Below are positions 1 through 11,564 of a stretch of DNA of 64,000 nucleotides, piece after piece. Under the pieces are notes generated by a model. That model worked only from the letters and a program-made list of their open reading frames with translations. It had not been told where the DNA came from and made no database searches. Positions within the stretch are counted from its first letter, which is position 1; each line of letters starts with the position of its first letter. Both the position numbers and the translations under genes were made by a program. The stretch comes from Mytilus trossulus (lineage: Eukaryota; Mollusca; Bivalvia; Mytilida; Mytilidae): assembly GCF_036588685.1 (NCBI RefSeq), contig NC_086374.1, forward strand, positions 34,836,886 to 34,900,885, given 5' to 3'.

Positions 1-441
1 AGTGTTCATTACCTAGTGTCCTGTTGATATGTATGCCAATTTTAGGTTTGAGCAAAAGAATGACCTGTAAAGATGAAAACGGGGTTTGATGATTCTATGT
101 TACTGTGCTTCATATCAAATTCATTAAATCGGAATGTTTCTTGTTTTTCACTGGTCTTTTAGTAAGTTTTAACTTGTGTTATGTTCATTATATTCCATGT
201 GTTCTATGATTATCTACACATGAGAGTATTTGAATGTGGAATTTTCCCTGACCCTGAACATTGTAGGTAATAGTGTTTTATTTTCAGATGTCATCATGTT
301 TTTACAAGTGAATATGCGAAAATGAAAACAAACACTCCTTTTCTAGCAAGACATAAAACAGAAGCGTGAAACCATTTGTATTAAGTTTGTATGATTTGTA
401 TGGCGGCTGTGATGTTAACAACGTTATGACGTATTTGAAAT

Positions 442-447
442 TTTATT
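442..447 (-). promoter_or_regulatory. Polyadenylation signal AATAAA of TIMP-like copy 1
   Basis: AATAAA on the minus strand about 20 bases after the stop codon. The same hexamer stands at the equivalent place in the paralogue (45473-45478), which supports it as a used signal. Confidence 0.55.
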
Positions 448-466
448 GATTGAAGTCCAATGTAGA

Positions 467-609
467 TTATGACACCACCATTTCCTGTGCTGGACAATCC
501 AACTCTCCTGTAATAATACGACGTTCAACATCCGATATCTCTGCCACACTTGATGAATAATGGCACCCATTTAGGTCAAAGGTTTTGGAATCCTTGGTTG
601 CACCGAAAA
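467..609 (-). CDS. TIMP-like gene copy 1, exon 4 with stop
   Basis: The acceptor is TTTTCAG at 610-616. It encodes GATKDSKTFDLNGCHYSSS and then ERRIITGELDCPAQEMVVS, ending in TAA at 467-469. The last two Cys of the NTR domain are here. The length of 143 bp is the same in the paralogue. Confidence 0.8.
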
Positions 610-3600
610 CTGAAAATAAACATTAAATCACCATACTATATACAAGCCAAAGGATGCTACATTTCTTTGCTTCAATTTGTATACTTTTATAAATTGAAAA
701 CGGATGAAAAAAACATTTATATATATATTTTAATGGTTGTCATCTAGTCAATGATTTGGTAATACAAAGAGGCAGAAAATTTTAAGGGACTCAAAAAACT
801 GCATTCCTTTAAAATGTCTGAATTCTATATGGTTTTGCATTTGAGTTAACTTCTAGAACATTTTACCCAATCCGTTTGAATTAATCAAACAAATTAAAAG
901 TTTATATAAAGCATGTTAATTCATGTCATTTTGGGCATGATTGAGGACAGTCAAATAGGGTTCAAAGAACTTTTTATATTATTTATATATCAATAACAAC
1001 GTACACTTATGTTAGCGTATGCATACATAACGTCAGAGTGGGCGCCATAAAATTTGACTACATTGAAAATTAAAGTAATACTTTTAACCAATGAGGTGAC
1101 AGTAAATACACTAAATTTATCTATTATTCGTTAAATATGAGTTTTTTTCACTACTACACACATATAGTGTTTTCTAAACTTAATTAATTTCAATATATTA
1201 TTGGCTGGTCTATTACCAATATTTTAATATCTTAATCAAAGCTGGAATATAGCCACATTTGCTTTTGTTTTCCCGAAAAGTAATTATTAAGGCCAAAAGT
1301 ATATAATTTAGCCCATGTGTACGACATCACGTTAATTTTACTTAAAAATGAATAACATATTCAAACCACATGTTAAACAAGGCAAGTTCTTATCTAATAA
1401 AAAATATGGGTTAATATACAGAAATTTATCAACAAATATTTTCAATGTTTTCATATAAAATATACAATATACTATACTGTACAAACAATTATACTAACTC
1501 AGTTAATGATACAATTTTTAGTACAGCATACTTTATACAGTACATTATATATACACTAAATAGTACAGAATATATAAACTATACAGTACAGTTTATTAAA
1601 CATGGCATTATATATACACTATACACCACAGATTATATACACTATACAACACTGTATATGTACACTGAACAGCACAGCTTACACCTTGCACTATGCATAA
1701 ATTTATGCAGTATACACCTAAAGCAGTAACACTTTACATATAGTCCTTGAAATAAAAGTATGAACTTACCATTTACATAGTATTTCTTGCCAAGTTTAAA
1801 ATTAATATATGAACATAATGAACTAGCCATAGGAGCATCCAAAAACACAGTTCTTCCGGCAGCAAAGTTGTCTTCATGACCGTTCTAAAGAAAACAAAAT
1901 CATTTTATTTTTTGGTATGTCACAATGTTAATGTCAAGACGAAAACATTTAGTCGATTATCACACTTCTTACAATATATATAAACAACTTTAAACGACAC
2001 CAAAAAATAATCTGATTGATTGCGTTGAAAATAAAATATCATTAAGAAAAAAACCCATACCCCTCCTTCTCCCTTAGACCCTTGAGGTTAAATAGTTGCT
2101 CCCTTACTGGTTAAAAGAAAACAAATAATTCTGTCAGCCTGACTATTGGTAATGAATATGTAAGCTCTTAACACAGCATTATGCATATGTTTGTTGACGA
2201 ATATAATAAAATTAACGGTATCAATTTTCTTGCACCAGATGCGCATTTCGACAATACATGTCTCTTCAGTGATGCTCGTGGCCAAAATATTTGCAATCCA
2301 AAGCTTATATAAAAGATGAAGAGCTATTATCCAAAAGGTCAAAAAAGTATAGCCAAATCCGAGAAAGGAATCAGAGCTTTGCATGAGGGAGATACATTCC
2401 TTAATTTATAATAATTTTTAATACCGGTATTTTGTAACAGCAAATTTTAAAAACACAAAAAAGTCCGTATTTTCATGCCAGTACCGAAGTATTGGCTACT
2501 GGGCTGGTGATACTCTCGGGGACTAATAGTCCACCAGCAGAGGCATCGACCATAACATTCGTGAAAAAAAGTCATCCATTAAATTGAATGTCCAATTAGC
2601 GCTCGATTACGATTTTTTTTTTACCGCAACATGTTAATTTTAAGAGTATTGCAAAACAAAAAGAAAAACGTCCAATTAATTCAATATCTAAGATTTAAGG
2701 TACATAAATATCCCTAAATCAAATTACATATGTTTTGCGAACACAACTGCTGTGAGATAAATGTAATCGGAAAGAAATAATAAAGTTAACACCATTATTT
2801 AACCAAGTTTTACAGTTGTATAAGTTATTCACAAGAGAGATTAGTAAAAGATAACTAAAATTGAAAATTATATTGATTTCTTTCATTAATAATTTACAAG
2901 CTATTATATATATTATTTTAAAATTGTTATGAAAAGAGGGGCAAATTATACCATAAGGGGCAGTCAAACTCATAAATTAAAAATTAACTGACAACGCTAT
3001 GGCTAAAATGAAAAAAAAGACATACAGATAAATAATAATACACAAGATTTACGCCAAATTTGAACAAATATATCAAATATACGGGATGACCACCATTTTT
3101 TGGTTGGATCCGTGAAGCTCAATTATAAGATGTCTATGCATTACTATGTTATTTTGCTGTCCTTTCATCGTCTTTGTTTTGTCTTTGACTTATGCGTTTT
3201 AATGTTCTGCGGGAACAATGTATCTTCAGTCTATGTTATTCAAAGTTTCCAATTTTTTTAGATCATGTTCCCAATTGTGTTTCAGTATTTTAAAGATGAT
3301 AACAAAATTGAACATACCGTATACATTTTCAGTAAGGTAACAGTAAAACGAACTTTTCCATCAATCTCGTTATTACCACTAGCTCCTGGTAATTCTGATT
3401 TTTTATCTGCCTTAAACAATATATCTGAAAAAAACGATAAAATTTAATTTTATATAATTAATTCTATACACCAAAATAACGTTAATATTAATTTAAGTAG
3501 TGCTAGTCCACAGAAAGACATGTCAGCCTAACCTGACACATTATTCTGACTCCGTAGCAACCAGTCTTTAATCTTATTCCAGAATGCCGCTTGATTAACG

Positions 3601-4953
3601 GAGAAGCAGCAAGTACCAATTTTCAATTCTTTGGTTTAACCCTCCTGGGGTTCGAACCTACGACCTCAGTTTCGTTTTCTATGTAGTTTTTATGGTCTTG
3701 TTTGTCTTTTTAAATCTTGAGGCGGCCAGCCCATTCGATATTTGCGTCTTCAGACAGGTTGTCTTTTATTACAGATTCCATTTATATGATATGTACTACA
3801 GAGGAGTCTTAAATTGGTGTTTTTTAATACAGGTTTCTGCTTAATACAGGTGTTCTCTTAAGCCGGTTTGACTGTATTTATATAAGACAACTGTTTATTA
3901 TGGTGAAATAATATTGAGAATGGAAATTGGAAAGGTACACTTATGTCAATCGTCCAAAAAAAATCATCTAATGTGTATTTCAATATGTAGCCACTCAAGT
4001 TTTGAATAAGTATTACTTACCATTATTTGAGATTTAAAAAAGTTATTAATATTAATCAGACATTACATTTTAAAGTGAATTAAGTATAATAATTTAAAAA
4101 AAAATACAAATGTAGGTTTTACTAATAGTTATCAAAGGTACCAGGCTCATAATTTAATACGCCAGACATGCGTTTCGTCTTCATTTTACTCATCAGTGAC
4201 GCTCAGTCTCAAAATAGTTATATAGCCAACAATTACAAAGTGGAGGAGCATTGAGGACCCACAACTCTAAAAAGTTGTGCCAAATACGGCTAAGGTAATC
4301 TATGCCTGGTATAAGAAAAGCCTTAATATCGACAAATTCATACTTTTGTAAACAAGAAATTTATATAATTAATATTCATGTCAACACCGATGTACTGGCT
4401 TCTGAGCTGGTGATACCTTCGGGAACAAAACGTCCACCAGTAGTGGCATCGATCCAGTGGTGTAAATATTTATCAAAGGTACTAGACTTATAGTTTAAAG
4501 CGCGTTTCGTCTGCATAAGACTCATTGTGCTATTCATCGGATTTTGTCTAATGCTTAGTCCGTTCTGTGTGTTACATTTTAATGTTGTGTCGTTGTTCTC
4601 CTCTTGTATTTAATGCGTTTCCCTCAGTTTTAGTTTGTTACCCCGATTTTGTTTTTTGTCCATAGATTTACGAGTTTTGAACATCGGTATACTTCTGTTG
4701 CTTTTATTCATCAGTGACGCTCATATCAAAATAGTCAAACAGGTAGAACCAACTTAATAATTCAGCCAATGCCACAGTCCTGCTTTAATAAATAACTAAA
4801 TATAAACGTATACTTACATTGTCTGTCATGGCAGATGGAGTTATGAATGCTTTTGCCTTCGAGTTCGAAGAATCCCCAATCACAAGAGCATTGTAAAGAC
4901 TCGTGAAAACTTACTACTACTAAAACAATACAGAAAATTACAGAATATTTCAT
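467..4953 (-). CDS. Secreted TIMP-like (NTR domain) metalloproteinase inhibitor, four exons
   Basis: Spliced minus-strand gene. Exons, in order of transcription: 4818-4953, 3318-3424, 1770-1884 and 467-609. All junctions are GT/AG and the phases agree (1, 0, 1), giving 166 aa. Residues 1-21 form a hydrophobic signal peptide (MKYSVIFCIVLVVVSFHESLQ). The mature protein then starts CSC, the hallmark TIMP N-terminus whose first Cys can chelate the zinc of a matrix metalloproteinase. Six Cys remain (22, 24, 41, 105, 135, 158), the number expected for the three disulphides of a TIMP N-domain. Exon 2 gives GKVRFTVTLLKMYT and exon 3 gives TVFLDAPMASSLCSYI, matching the TIMP core strands around the 'IYTAPSSAVCG' region. 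There is no TIMP C-terminal domain, so this is a single-NTR protein acting outside the cell. Inhibitory activity is inferred. A paralogue lies at 45498-49027. Confidence 0.82.
1445..1735. repeat. Degenerate TATACACTATACAGT-type simple repeat
   Basis: Irregular array of ACAGTA/TATACACTAT units in intron 3 of TIMP-like copy 1. The matching intron of copy 2 carries a longer, cleaner array (46235-46850), so the array is older than the duplication. Confidence 0.7.
1770..1884 (-). CDS. TIMP-like gene copy 1, exon 3
   Basis: The acceptor is TTTAG and the donor AATG|GTAAG. It encodes NGHEDNFAAGRTVFLDAPM followed by ASSLCSYINFKLGKKYYVN, the segment with the fourth conserved Cys. The paralogous exon is one codon shorter. 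Confidence 0.8.
2468..2551 (-). mobile_element. R1 retrozyme-like element, fragment
   Basis: Matches the part of R1 around GGGCTGGTGATAC and GGCATCGACC seen in the longer copy at 57168-57525. The ribozyme portion is absent. It sits in intron 2 of TIMP-like copy 1. Confidence 0.6.
3110..3255 (+). mobile_element. Relic of Penelope-like terminal repeat
   Basis: Weak match to the terminal repeat at 18311-18571 (GTTTTGTCTTTGACTTATGCG-like stretch and flanks). A better preserved copy at the same intron position in the paralogue (48040-48290) shows it inserted before the duplication. Confidence 0.45.
3318..3424 (-). CDS. TIMP-like gene copy 1, exon 2
   Basis: The acceptor is a pyrimidine tract plus CAG at 3425-3427; the donor is ACG|GTATGT. 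It encodes ILFKADKKSELPG, a loop, and GKVRFTVTLLKMYT, an NTR beta-strand pair. Exon 2 of the paralogue has the same length of 107 bp. Confidence 0.8.
3510..3680 (-). mobile_element. tRNA-derived SINE fragment
   Basis: On the minus strand, 3648-3658 reads GGTTCGAACCC, an exact RNA polymerase III B box. It is followed by a conserved-looking segment (GGCATTCTGGAATAAGATTA) of the kind shared by mollusc SINEs. An A box is not clear. It lies in intron 1 of TIMP-like copy 1 and is absent from the short intron 1 of copy 2. Confidence 0.55.
4126..4535 (-). mobile_element. R1 retrozyme-like element, one full unit plus partial second unit
   Basis: Starts TAGTTATCAAAGGTACCAGG (plus strand), runs about 340 bp, then restarts at about 4471 with ATCAAAGGTACTAG and a second damaged ribozyme segment. 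The head-to-tail partial dimer is the form expected for retrozymes. It is inserted in intron 1 of TIMP-like copy 1. Confidence 0.7.
4159..4202 (-). ncRNA. Hammerhead ribozyme motif, damaged stem II
   Basis: Minus strand: stem I strand GCGTCA, core CTGATGA, a weakened stem II (GT.../...AC), GAAA, then a GTC cleavage triplet and stem I partner TGGCGT. The core is kept, but stem II and the stem III palindrome are altered, so it is probably weak or inactive. Confidence 0.5.
4545..4715 (-). mobile_element. R4 dispersed element, fragment
   Basis: Reverse-orientation match to the start of the R4 copies at 6059 and 22372 (GGTAACAAACTAAAAC, AAACGCATTAAATA in minus-strand reading). Confidence 0.65.
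4818..4953 (-). CDS. TIMP-like gene copy 1, exon 1
   Basis: Codes for the signal peptide, the CSC N-terminus and the segment to HDRQ (45 codons plus one base). The donor reads AAT|GTAAGT. The ATG at 4951-4953 is chosen because the hydrophobic leader follows directly and ends exactly before CSC. Confidence 0.82.
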
Positions 4954-5008
4954 TATGATGTCTGTTAGTTTAGAATTTCCGTCTAGCGAAGTACAGCATT
5001 GGATTTCA

Positions 5009-5015
5009 TTTTATA
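5009..5015 (-). promoter_or_regulatory. Candidate TATA box of TIMP-like copy 1
   Basis: TATAAAA on the minus strand, 56 bases upstream of the ATG. The paralogue has TATAAAT at the matching place (about 49083-49089). Only position and conservation support it. Confidence 0.35.
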
Positions 5016-5215
5016 ATGGTTTAGAAACTTGCTGATAGGCAACAGTGATAATGATTAATTAGAACTTTATGTAACAAAAACCCTTAGGTATCGGAAAATA
5101 TTACATTTTGAATCCGTTGATCATACATGTTGCTTTGCCTACAGATATAACAGCTGTTATATGGCCACAGACGAAAGTCATTCGATTATATCAGGGTCTC
5201 TGTATTTAGTTTTTG

Positions 5216-6058
5216 AAAACATGTCACCTTGGACTGAGAATGTTACACATTTTTTTTTATATCATTTATTCATATTTGAATATCATTTTTGTTTAAAATA
5301 TTGACAAACTTCGACCATGACCACAAGAGTTCATGAAAACACAGAAATGGGCAAATGAAAATATTTTGATTTTTTTTTCATTTGTGCCAATTTTTTTATT
5401 TTAAATTCGAGACAAATTCATTCGAATATATGAATTTCCGATGCATTTCGAACTGTAAATTAAACCCAACAAAACAACGGATCGAATCGTTTCAATCGCA
5501 CTATAGTGTGTGATAATATTCTGTGAGGGAATTCGATGTTTGGTGTACCAAAGTTCATTTCTTTTCACTTTTTGACAAAACTACTTAACCAATCAGAATG
5601 ATTTTTTTTAAGTGCGTTGAGAAATGATTTTACGTTGTACAATTGTAAAATTTGTTAAAAGTAATTTTTTTAATAGAGCCAATTATCTGTATAAAGTCAA
5701 AAATTATGTTGACTTTTGGAGACCACTTTTTATTGCATGAAATACGTAACTGGGAGATGCGAAAATTGTACCGATACAAAGCGTCATGTTTTTTTTAGAT
5801 GATAGCAATACTTTTGGTTCACAAATTTTAAGTAGTTTTAACAAAAAATGAACTTAAAATTTCTCTCATTTTCTCCCTACTCAAATTACCCCTACCACTT
5901 ATAATGATGTGGACCGGTCATTGTTATGGAAAGTTGCGCAATTTGATTTGCTTAAGTGATGTTATGATAAGTTTACCTGTTAAAGTGTAACATGTATGTT
6001 GATTAAACTAGACCGTGTATTAATAAATGTTTATAAAGCAGGGATGGTAACTCTGAAG
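5216..6058. other. No gene recognised
   Basis: AT-rich sequence upstream of TIMP-like copy 1. Homology to the paralogous flank fades near 5215. I see no open frame of note and no repeat unit. Confidence 0.6.
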
Positions 6059-7115
6059 TAAACAAATAAAGGCAACAGTAGTATACCGCTGTTCAAAACT
6101 CATAAATCCATGGACAAAAAACAAAATCGGGGTAACAAACTAAAACCGAGGGAAACGCATTAAATATAAGAGGAGACACAACACCGAAACGCAACACACA
6201 CAGAAACGGACCAAGCATCAGACAAAACACCACGAGAAAACCAAATACATGAATTTGGGATAGACAAGTACCGTGCCACGTCTTATCTCAATATCTGAAA
6301 AAGAAGAGAAAACACAAACGACTCAACGTTTAAATACAACACACACAGAAACGAACAATAATATAACAATGGCCATCTTCCTGACTTGGTACAGGACACT
6401 TTTAAAGGGGAATGAAAGTGGTGGGTTGAACCTGGTTTTGTGGCATGCCAAACCTCGCACTTTAATGGCAAAGTTAAATATAACATTAAAATGACAACAT
6501 AATATTACAGGACTACAATACAAATAAATAGGAGAACATATTAGACAAAGAAAAACATGATTAATAGATAACAAAAAGCATCAGGTTTAAAATTCAATAC
6601 GCCAAAAACGCGCCTTGTCCACTCAAGACTCACCAGTGACGCCCAGATATAAAATATCGAAAGTGAAAAAAGTACAAAATTGTACAGCACTGAAGATCAA
6701 AAGTTGAAAAGGTTTCGCCAAATACGGCATTGTTTTTATGTCCGGGATAAGAACATTCTTATTATATAGAATAATTCATGCTATTGCAAACAGTAAATTT
6801 TATCAAATGAATATGAAAGAGATATACATAAAGAAACTGAAGTATTAACTATTTACAGAAAACTACACCCGAATACATAACGCCCAGATATAAAAGATCG
6901 AAAGTGAAAAAGGTACAAAGTTGTACAGCACTGAAGATCAAAAGTTGAAAAGGTTTTGCCAAATACGGCATTGTTTTTAAGCACGGGATAAGAACATCCT
7001 TATTATATAGAACAATTCATGCTATTGCAAACAGTAAATTTTAACAAATGAATCTAAAAGAGATATACATAATGAAAACTAAACCCGAATAGACACACCC
7101 GAATCAGTCCAGGCG
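6059..7115 (+). mobile_element. R4 dispersed element, with internal tandem duplication
   Basis: About 1.05 kb, with a close second copy at 22372-23410 and reverse fragments at 4545 and 62611. Its 3' half holds two head-to-tail units (from 6642 and 6882) that start CGCCCAGATATAAAA and include CAAATACGGCATTG. These resemble the body of R1. No coding capacity; the short ORFs are chance. Confidence 0.75.
6602..6649 (-). ncRNA. Degenerate hammerhead ribozyme relic in R4
   Basis: The minus strand keeps GGCGTCA, GTC...GAC stem II and TGGCG. The core reads CTGGTGA instead of CTGATGA, and AAGG replaces GAAA. The same lesions occur in the copy at 22892-22939. It should be catalytically dead. Confidence 0.45.
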
Positions 7116-8058
7116 TAAACGTAATTAAAAAAAATGTGACGTCACATACGATGGCGAAAAGGCACAAACGTTATGCCACATTTGAATTTATGAAATTTAG
7201 AAACAGCATGGCGTCACATATGAAAAACTATCATTCAAAAGTGAGATAGAATTAGGATTGATTTAAGATTGTATTAGAACTAAATACTGATAATTCATTT
7301 AAACAAAATGCATATTGCAATACTTATTAATAGCAATAAACTGTAATATATATATGTCCAGTTTGTGTTATGAATCCAACTTCAAACGTAAATAATCGTA
7401 CAAAATTTAATATAATTAATAAAGGCGGTGATTAATTTTTCTATCCGTAACACCAAAATATAATAAAAAGACGTCAACACATTTGACAAAATCCGATGAG
7501 AATTACAAATATAACATTAAACATGTAAACTAAAAACAAGAATTTGGGATAAACAACTACAGAAACACATCTTATAGTAATGCGAATTCACATTCAGCAA
7601 AACAGTCACAATCGGGAATAAGTCACGTTTGGTAATTAAAAGATTAGACGACATAATGGCAAACCACAATCTATCACGTGGTAAAAATGTCCTTAGCTAA
7701 TTTGGTTAAAGAGACATCATATGGATCCACCAATTCGTGATGGTGTCCATAAAATTTACGGAGTGTCAATTTTAATCTGTCCTCCTCATAACTTTGTTGG
7801 AGCAGTTTCTGCTTAAGGAGCACACTCCTGTATATGAAGTCCGTATAGTGTGAACAAGCAAAAGTTTGAAAAAAGAATAAAAATTATAAAATTTAACTCA
7901 ATTGATTTATAAAAATGTTGATTTTTTGGGGGGAGTACGTACACACCAATTGACAGAAAGCATCGGCAATGAAAAAAAATGATTAAAATGCCAATTATTA
8001 TATTATTTTATTTCAAAAATAAATAAACAAATAAAATTAACAGAACCAGTATAAAAGT
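7116..8058. other. No gene recognised
   Basis: AT-rich spacer before the transposase relic. It may hold the 5' end of that transposon, but I could not identify a terminal inverted repeat. Confidence 0.5.
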
Positions 8059-10741
8059 GTGATGGCGTCTATCAGAAATGTACACCAGATTGGAGTGTTT
8101 TTCTTTCTTTGTTTGTATTTGATTTGTTCAGTTTGTAGAGCTAATGGCCACAATTTCAGACACCACCATGGACACTGCAGTATATGTGGAGAAAAAGGTC
8201 ACAACAGAAGGAAATACAGAAGACACTCAAGGTCAGACTACTAAATATTGTAAAGTTTTCAATAAGCATATCGGCAACGAAGGAAAAGAATTGTCACAAT
8301 CGAGCATAGATTTGGTTTGCACTGTTGCTGTCAGACTCCTTGACGAAAACTCAAATGCAACAGACCATGCTGTAACTGAAAGGCTAGCCTTTTTAACTGG
8401 TTACAGCTATGGTTGTGTGATGTCTCTTGTTGTACAACTTAGGGATGGTGCATGGCCTGGTAAGAGACAAAAAGGACTGTAACGTACAAAAAATACCATT
8501 TATGACAGAGAAATTATATCTGCCATACATTTAATTCATTGAACACCTGGCTAAGAAGGGATTTTTTTCCAACCGCTTAAAAAATTGTTCGCAACTTGTC
8601 TTTTTATAAGGGTGTCATAATCAGTAGGTCGAAGCTAAGAAGAATCATAAAAGCAATTGGGTTTGAATTTCGAAAATCAAAATCCGGACATTTTTTTTGT
8701 GTGGAACAAACCAAAGAAATTATATATTGGCGCCTAAAATATTGCCGGGAATTGAAAAACTTGAGCGACAATGAAGGCTTTTATCCAGTATACATAGATG
8801 AGACGTATGTTAACGAAAACCCTGTATTCAACAGAAGCTGGTTTTATAACGGTTTAACTGTAAAGGAGAAGTCTGGAAAAGGCAACCGATGGATTCTTTT
8901 CCACGCTGGTGGTGCTAATGGCTGGATTCAATGGAAATATAAACTATTTACTGCCAAAAAGACTGGTATGTTTAAAAAAATAAATAGTAAATGATGTTTA
9001 AAACATGACTACAAAAACAAAACCGAAACAATAGAAAACAGTATTATAATCAAATAAAATAAAACATTATAGAATAGAATAAAATAAGATATTATAGAAT
9101 AGAATGAAATAAAATTACACAAAGCCGTGCATTAATTCTGTTTAGTGTCCAACTTGTACAATTTGGGTGCTTTTCATTTTTGAAGTCCGTATGGCGACCT
9201 TTCAATGTATATTTGTTCCACCTACAATGCATTTGAAATCAACTCCGGGTGATAGTTGTCTGATTGTCAATCATACCACATCTCCTTATTTTCATATACG
9301 AGATAAATAGAGAAGAAAACACTTTACATTTTGTTCCCATTTGTTGCCACATTATAAGTCTTTAATAAAATGTGATAATCTGACGCCAAGCAAGTAAACG
9401 TTATTGGAAGGTCAGATATTGGTGTAACGATCTACGTTGTCAATGACATTAATATTTTAAGGACCACGTGTTGTTACTCTTTTTATGGGCATAATATTTT
9501 CTGATCCGTCTTTACGTTCCTCCGTTCGTTCGACTGTCCCGCTTCCGGTTAAAGTTTTTGGTTTAAGTTTTTAGTCGAGGTTTTTTATTAGATGAAGTCC
9601 AATCAACTTGAAACATATTGCACATGCTCCCTATGATATTACCTCCCAATTCCAATGCATAATAAGAGTTTTTTTACCCCAATTTAACGCTCCACTGATC
9701 ATAGAAAATGAAAGTGCTGATGAGACATCTGTGTTCTATGGACACACTCTTCTTGGGTTTGTTTTATAAAAGAAGGGCGAAAGATATCAGATTGACATTC
9801 TAACATTTTTCTATTATTTCTTTAATAAAGTTATTTAATTTCACGCCTCTTTTGCTTTAATAAATTTGCTATGATTTTTTTCTCTTTCATATTTTTTTAC
9901 TGTTTTATTCTTTTTGTTTTAATCCTTGGTTATTTTCACTATATTTGTTTATCATTCTTAGTTTATTTTACTATATTTCTTCAGCTGACTACCATGACTC
10001 TATGAACGGGAAACATTTCATGGAAATTTTCGAAGAACTAGCAACAGAATGCCAAACTATTGGAAAGTGTGTTTTCGTTGCAGATAATGCATCATATCAT
10101 AAAGAGGTTGTTAACCAAAAATGTCGAAAAACTTATTGGACAAAAACAAAACCTGCACAGTTAAAAGAAATGTGGTTGAAAGGGGAAATTCCGGGACAGT
10201 TAGAAATGCCATGTCCGAAAACAGCAAAGGCATTACGCGAAGTTGTGTTTGTAAACATGCCTAACGGAAAACTTAAGATGTCATCAATAGCTACCAAATA
10301 TGGACATAAAGTTATTTTTTGCCACCATATCATCATCAATTGAACCCTGTTGAAGTGACATGGGCATTGGTAAAAAAATATGTCGCCAATAACAACATCA
10401 ATCACACATTTAAAATGCTGAAATTTCTCATTGAGAAAGGTAAAGATCAAAGAACATCAAGCAGACCATGTATCAGAACCCAAATATTCAACTTAAAGGC
10501 ATTGACTTGGTTCTAAAAAACAATGGGAATGTTTAGTAAAAAAAAGCACGCACTTGGGAAGATTGGTATTTGTTTCAGGGAACCGACGAAGAAGACGAAA
10601 TGGAAAAATTCAAAAGAGAAAATCCTTCTTTGGTATTTAGCGTTGGTGATTCTTCTGATTCCGGAGATGAAGATGCAGAGATTGAAAATCATGATATTCC
10701 CTCATCTGAATGCAGAAGCATTTCGTAAGCTATATCTGAAG
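8059..10741 (+). pseudogene. Decayed DDE transposase gene, IS630/Tc1-mariner type with long D-E spacer
   Basis: The N-terminal part (8059-8244) carries a zinc-knuckle-like CSICGEKGHNRRKY whose last Cys has become Tyr. The frame then shifts, and 8470-8600 contains several stops. The main part, 8596-8965, gives a helix-turn-helix-like segment (SRSKLRRIIKAIGFEFRK) and YIDETYVN with the first catalytic Asp. An intron at 8966-9984 (G|GTATG ... TTCAG) joins KT to ADYHDSMNG. The second exon has VADNASYHK (second Asp). After a 1-base deletion near 10318 comes LPPYHHQLNPVEVTWALVKKYV with the catalytic Glu. A further shifted frame supplies an acidic tail (DSSDSGDEDAE). I count about 89 residues between the second Asp and the Glu. 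The architecture fits a family of transposases common in arthropods and molluscs. No intact protein can be made from this copy. Confidence 0.75.
8966..9984 (+). other. Intron of the DDE transposase relic
   Basis: Starts GTATG after AAGACTG and ends TTTCTTCAG before CTGACTACC. Splicing restores an uninterrupted KTADYHDSMN. The AT-rich interior shows no recognised element. Confidence 0.7.
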
Positions 10742-11564
10742 GCATTGATAATGACTCGGACGCATACGATTTAGATTAAAAGTGCATAATTATCACTGTA
10801 TTTTTGTTTCATATGATTATCATTTTATTATACTGAATAATGTATAAGTTGGAGAGTAAAATGGTTTTTTTTGTGTCAATTAAATAGTATGTCTCATGAA
10901 ATCGGTCATTCGTCTACGTGCATCTTTCGAAAATTGTTTAAGTTTGAATTAATAAAGATTCTTTTTTACTTGTTTCAGAAGTGTAATAGGTGGCTCCAGT
11001 AGGACCTGAGGGGACGGTCCGGCCCAACTATTATTTTTGTTGGAAAACTTATAAGCCAGTCACTGAAGCATAACTGGAGCAGCCCCCCCCCCCCTTAATC
11101 ATCTCAGCGAAGCGCCTCTTATATCAGTCAGCGGGCTGGAATCGCCACTGTTTTATTATAGATGAAAAAAGAAAAGAAAAGAAAAGCTCTATAACCCTTT
11201 AAATGAATAGTTGCCTAATTGATTTATCAAGCTAAAAATGTGCAAAGGATTTCAATTCTCAATTTTAAAGAAATGAATGAGAAACTTTTGTTTATATAAA
11301 ATTAATAATATAATTGGTTTTCCTCTTACACGAACACGTGATGAGTGAGCAGTTAATTAAATGACCTTCAAACTGGACAGCGGACGAGTCCATATGTTTT
11401 TTTATCAATGAAACTAAAGGTATGAATGGTTGTAATTGCGAATTCTTATATTTCTCAAAATGCTACTTATTTGGAGCAAAGACATTACTCATGGATAAGG
11501 TTTGGATCCATTAAAACGTTTAATCCCGCTGCAAATGTTTGCACCTGTCCTAAGTCAGGAATCT
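10742..11564. other. No gene recognised
   Basis: Contains a C-rich run near 11083-11094 and a short GA-rich stretch (11165-11187). I see nothing coding. Confidence 0.5.

Noticed and set aside
6273-6574. Overlapping frames of 67-83 codons on both strands
   Set aside because: They fall in R4 and recur in its other copy; no protein character.
7135-7148. TGTGACGTCACATA as a cAMP-response element
   Set aside because: A single 8-base palindrome in a repeat-flanking spacer with no nearby gene start.
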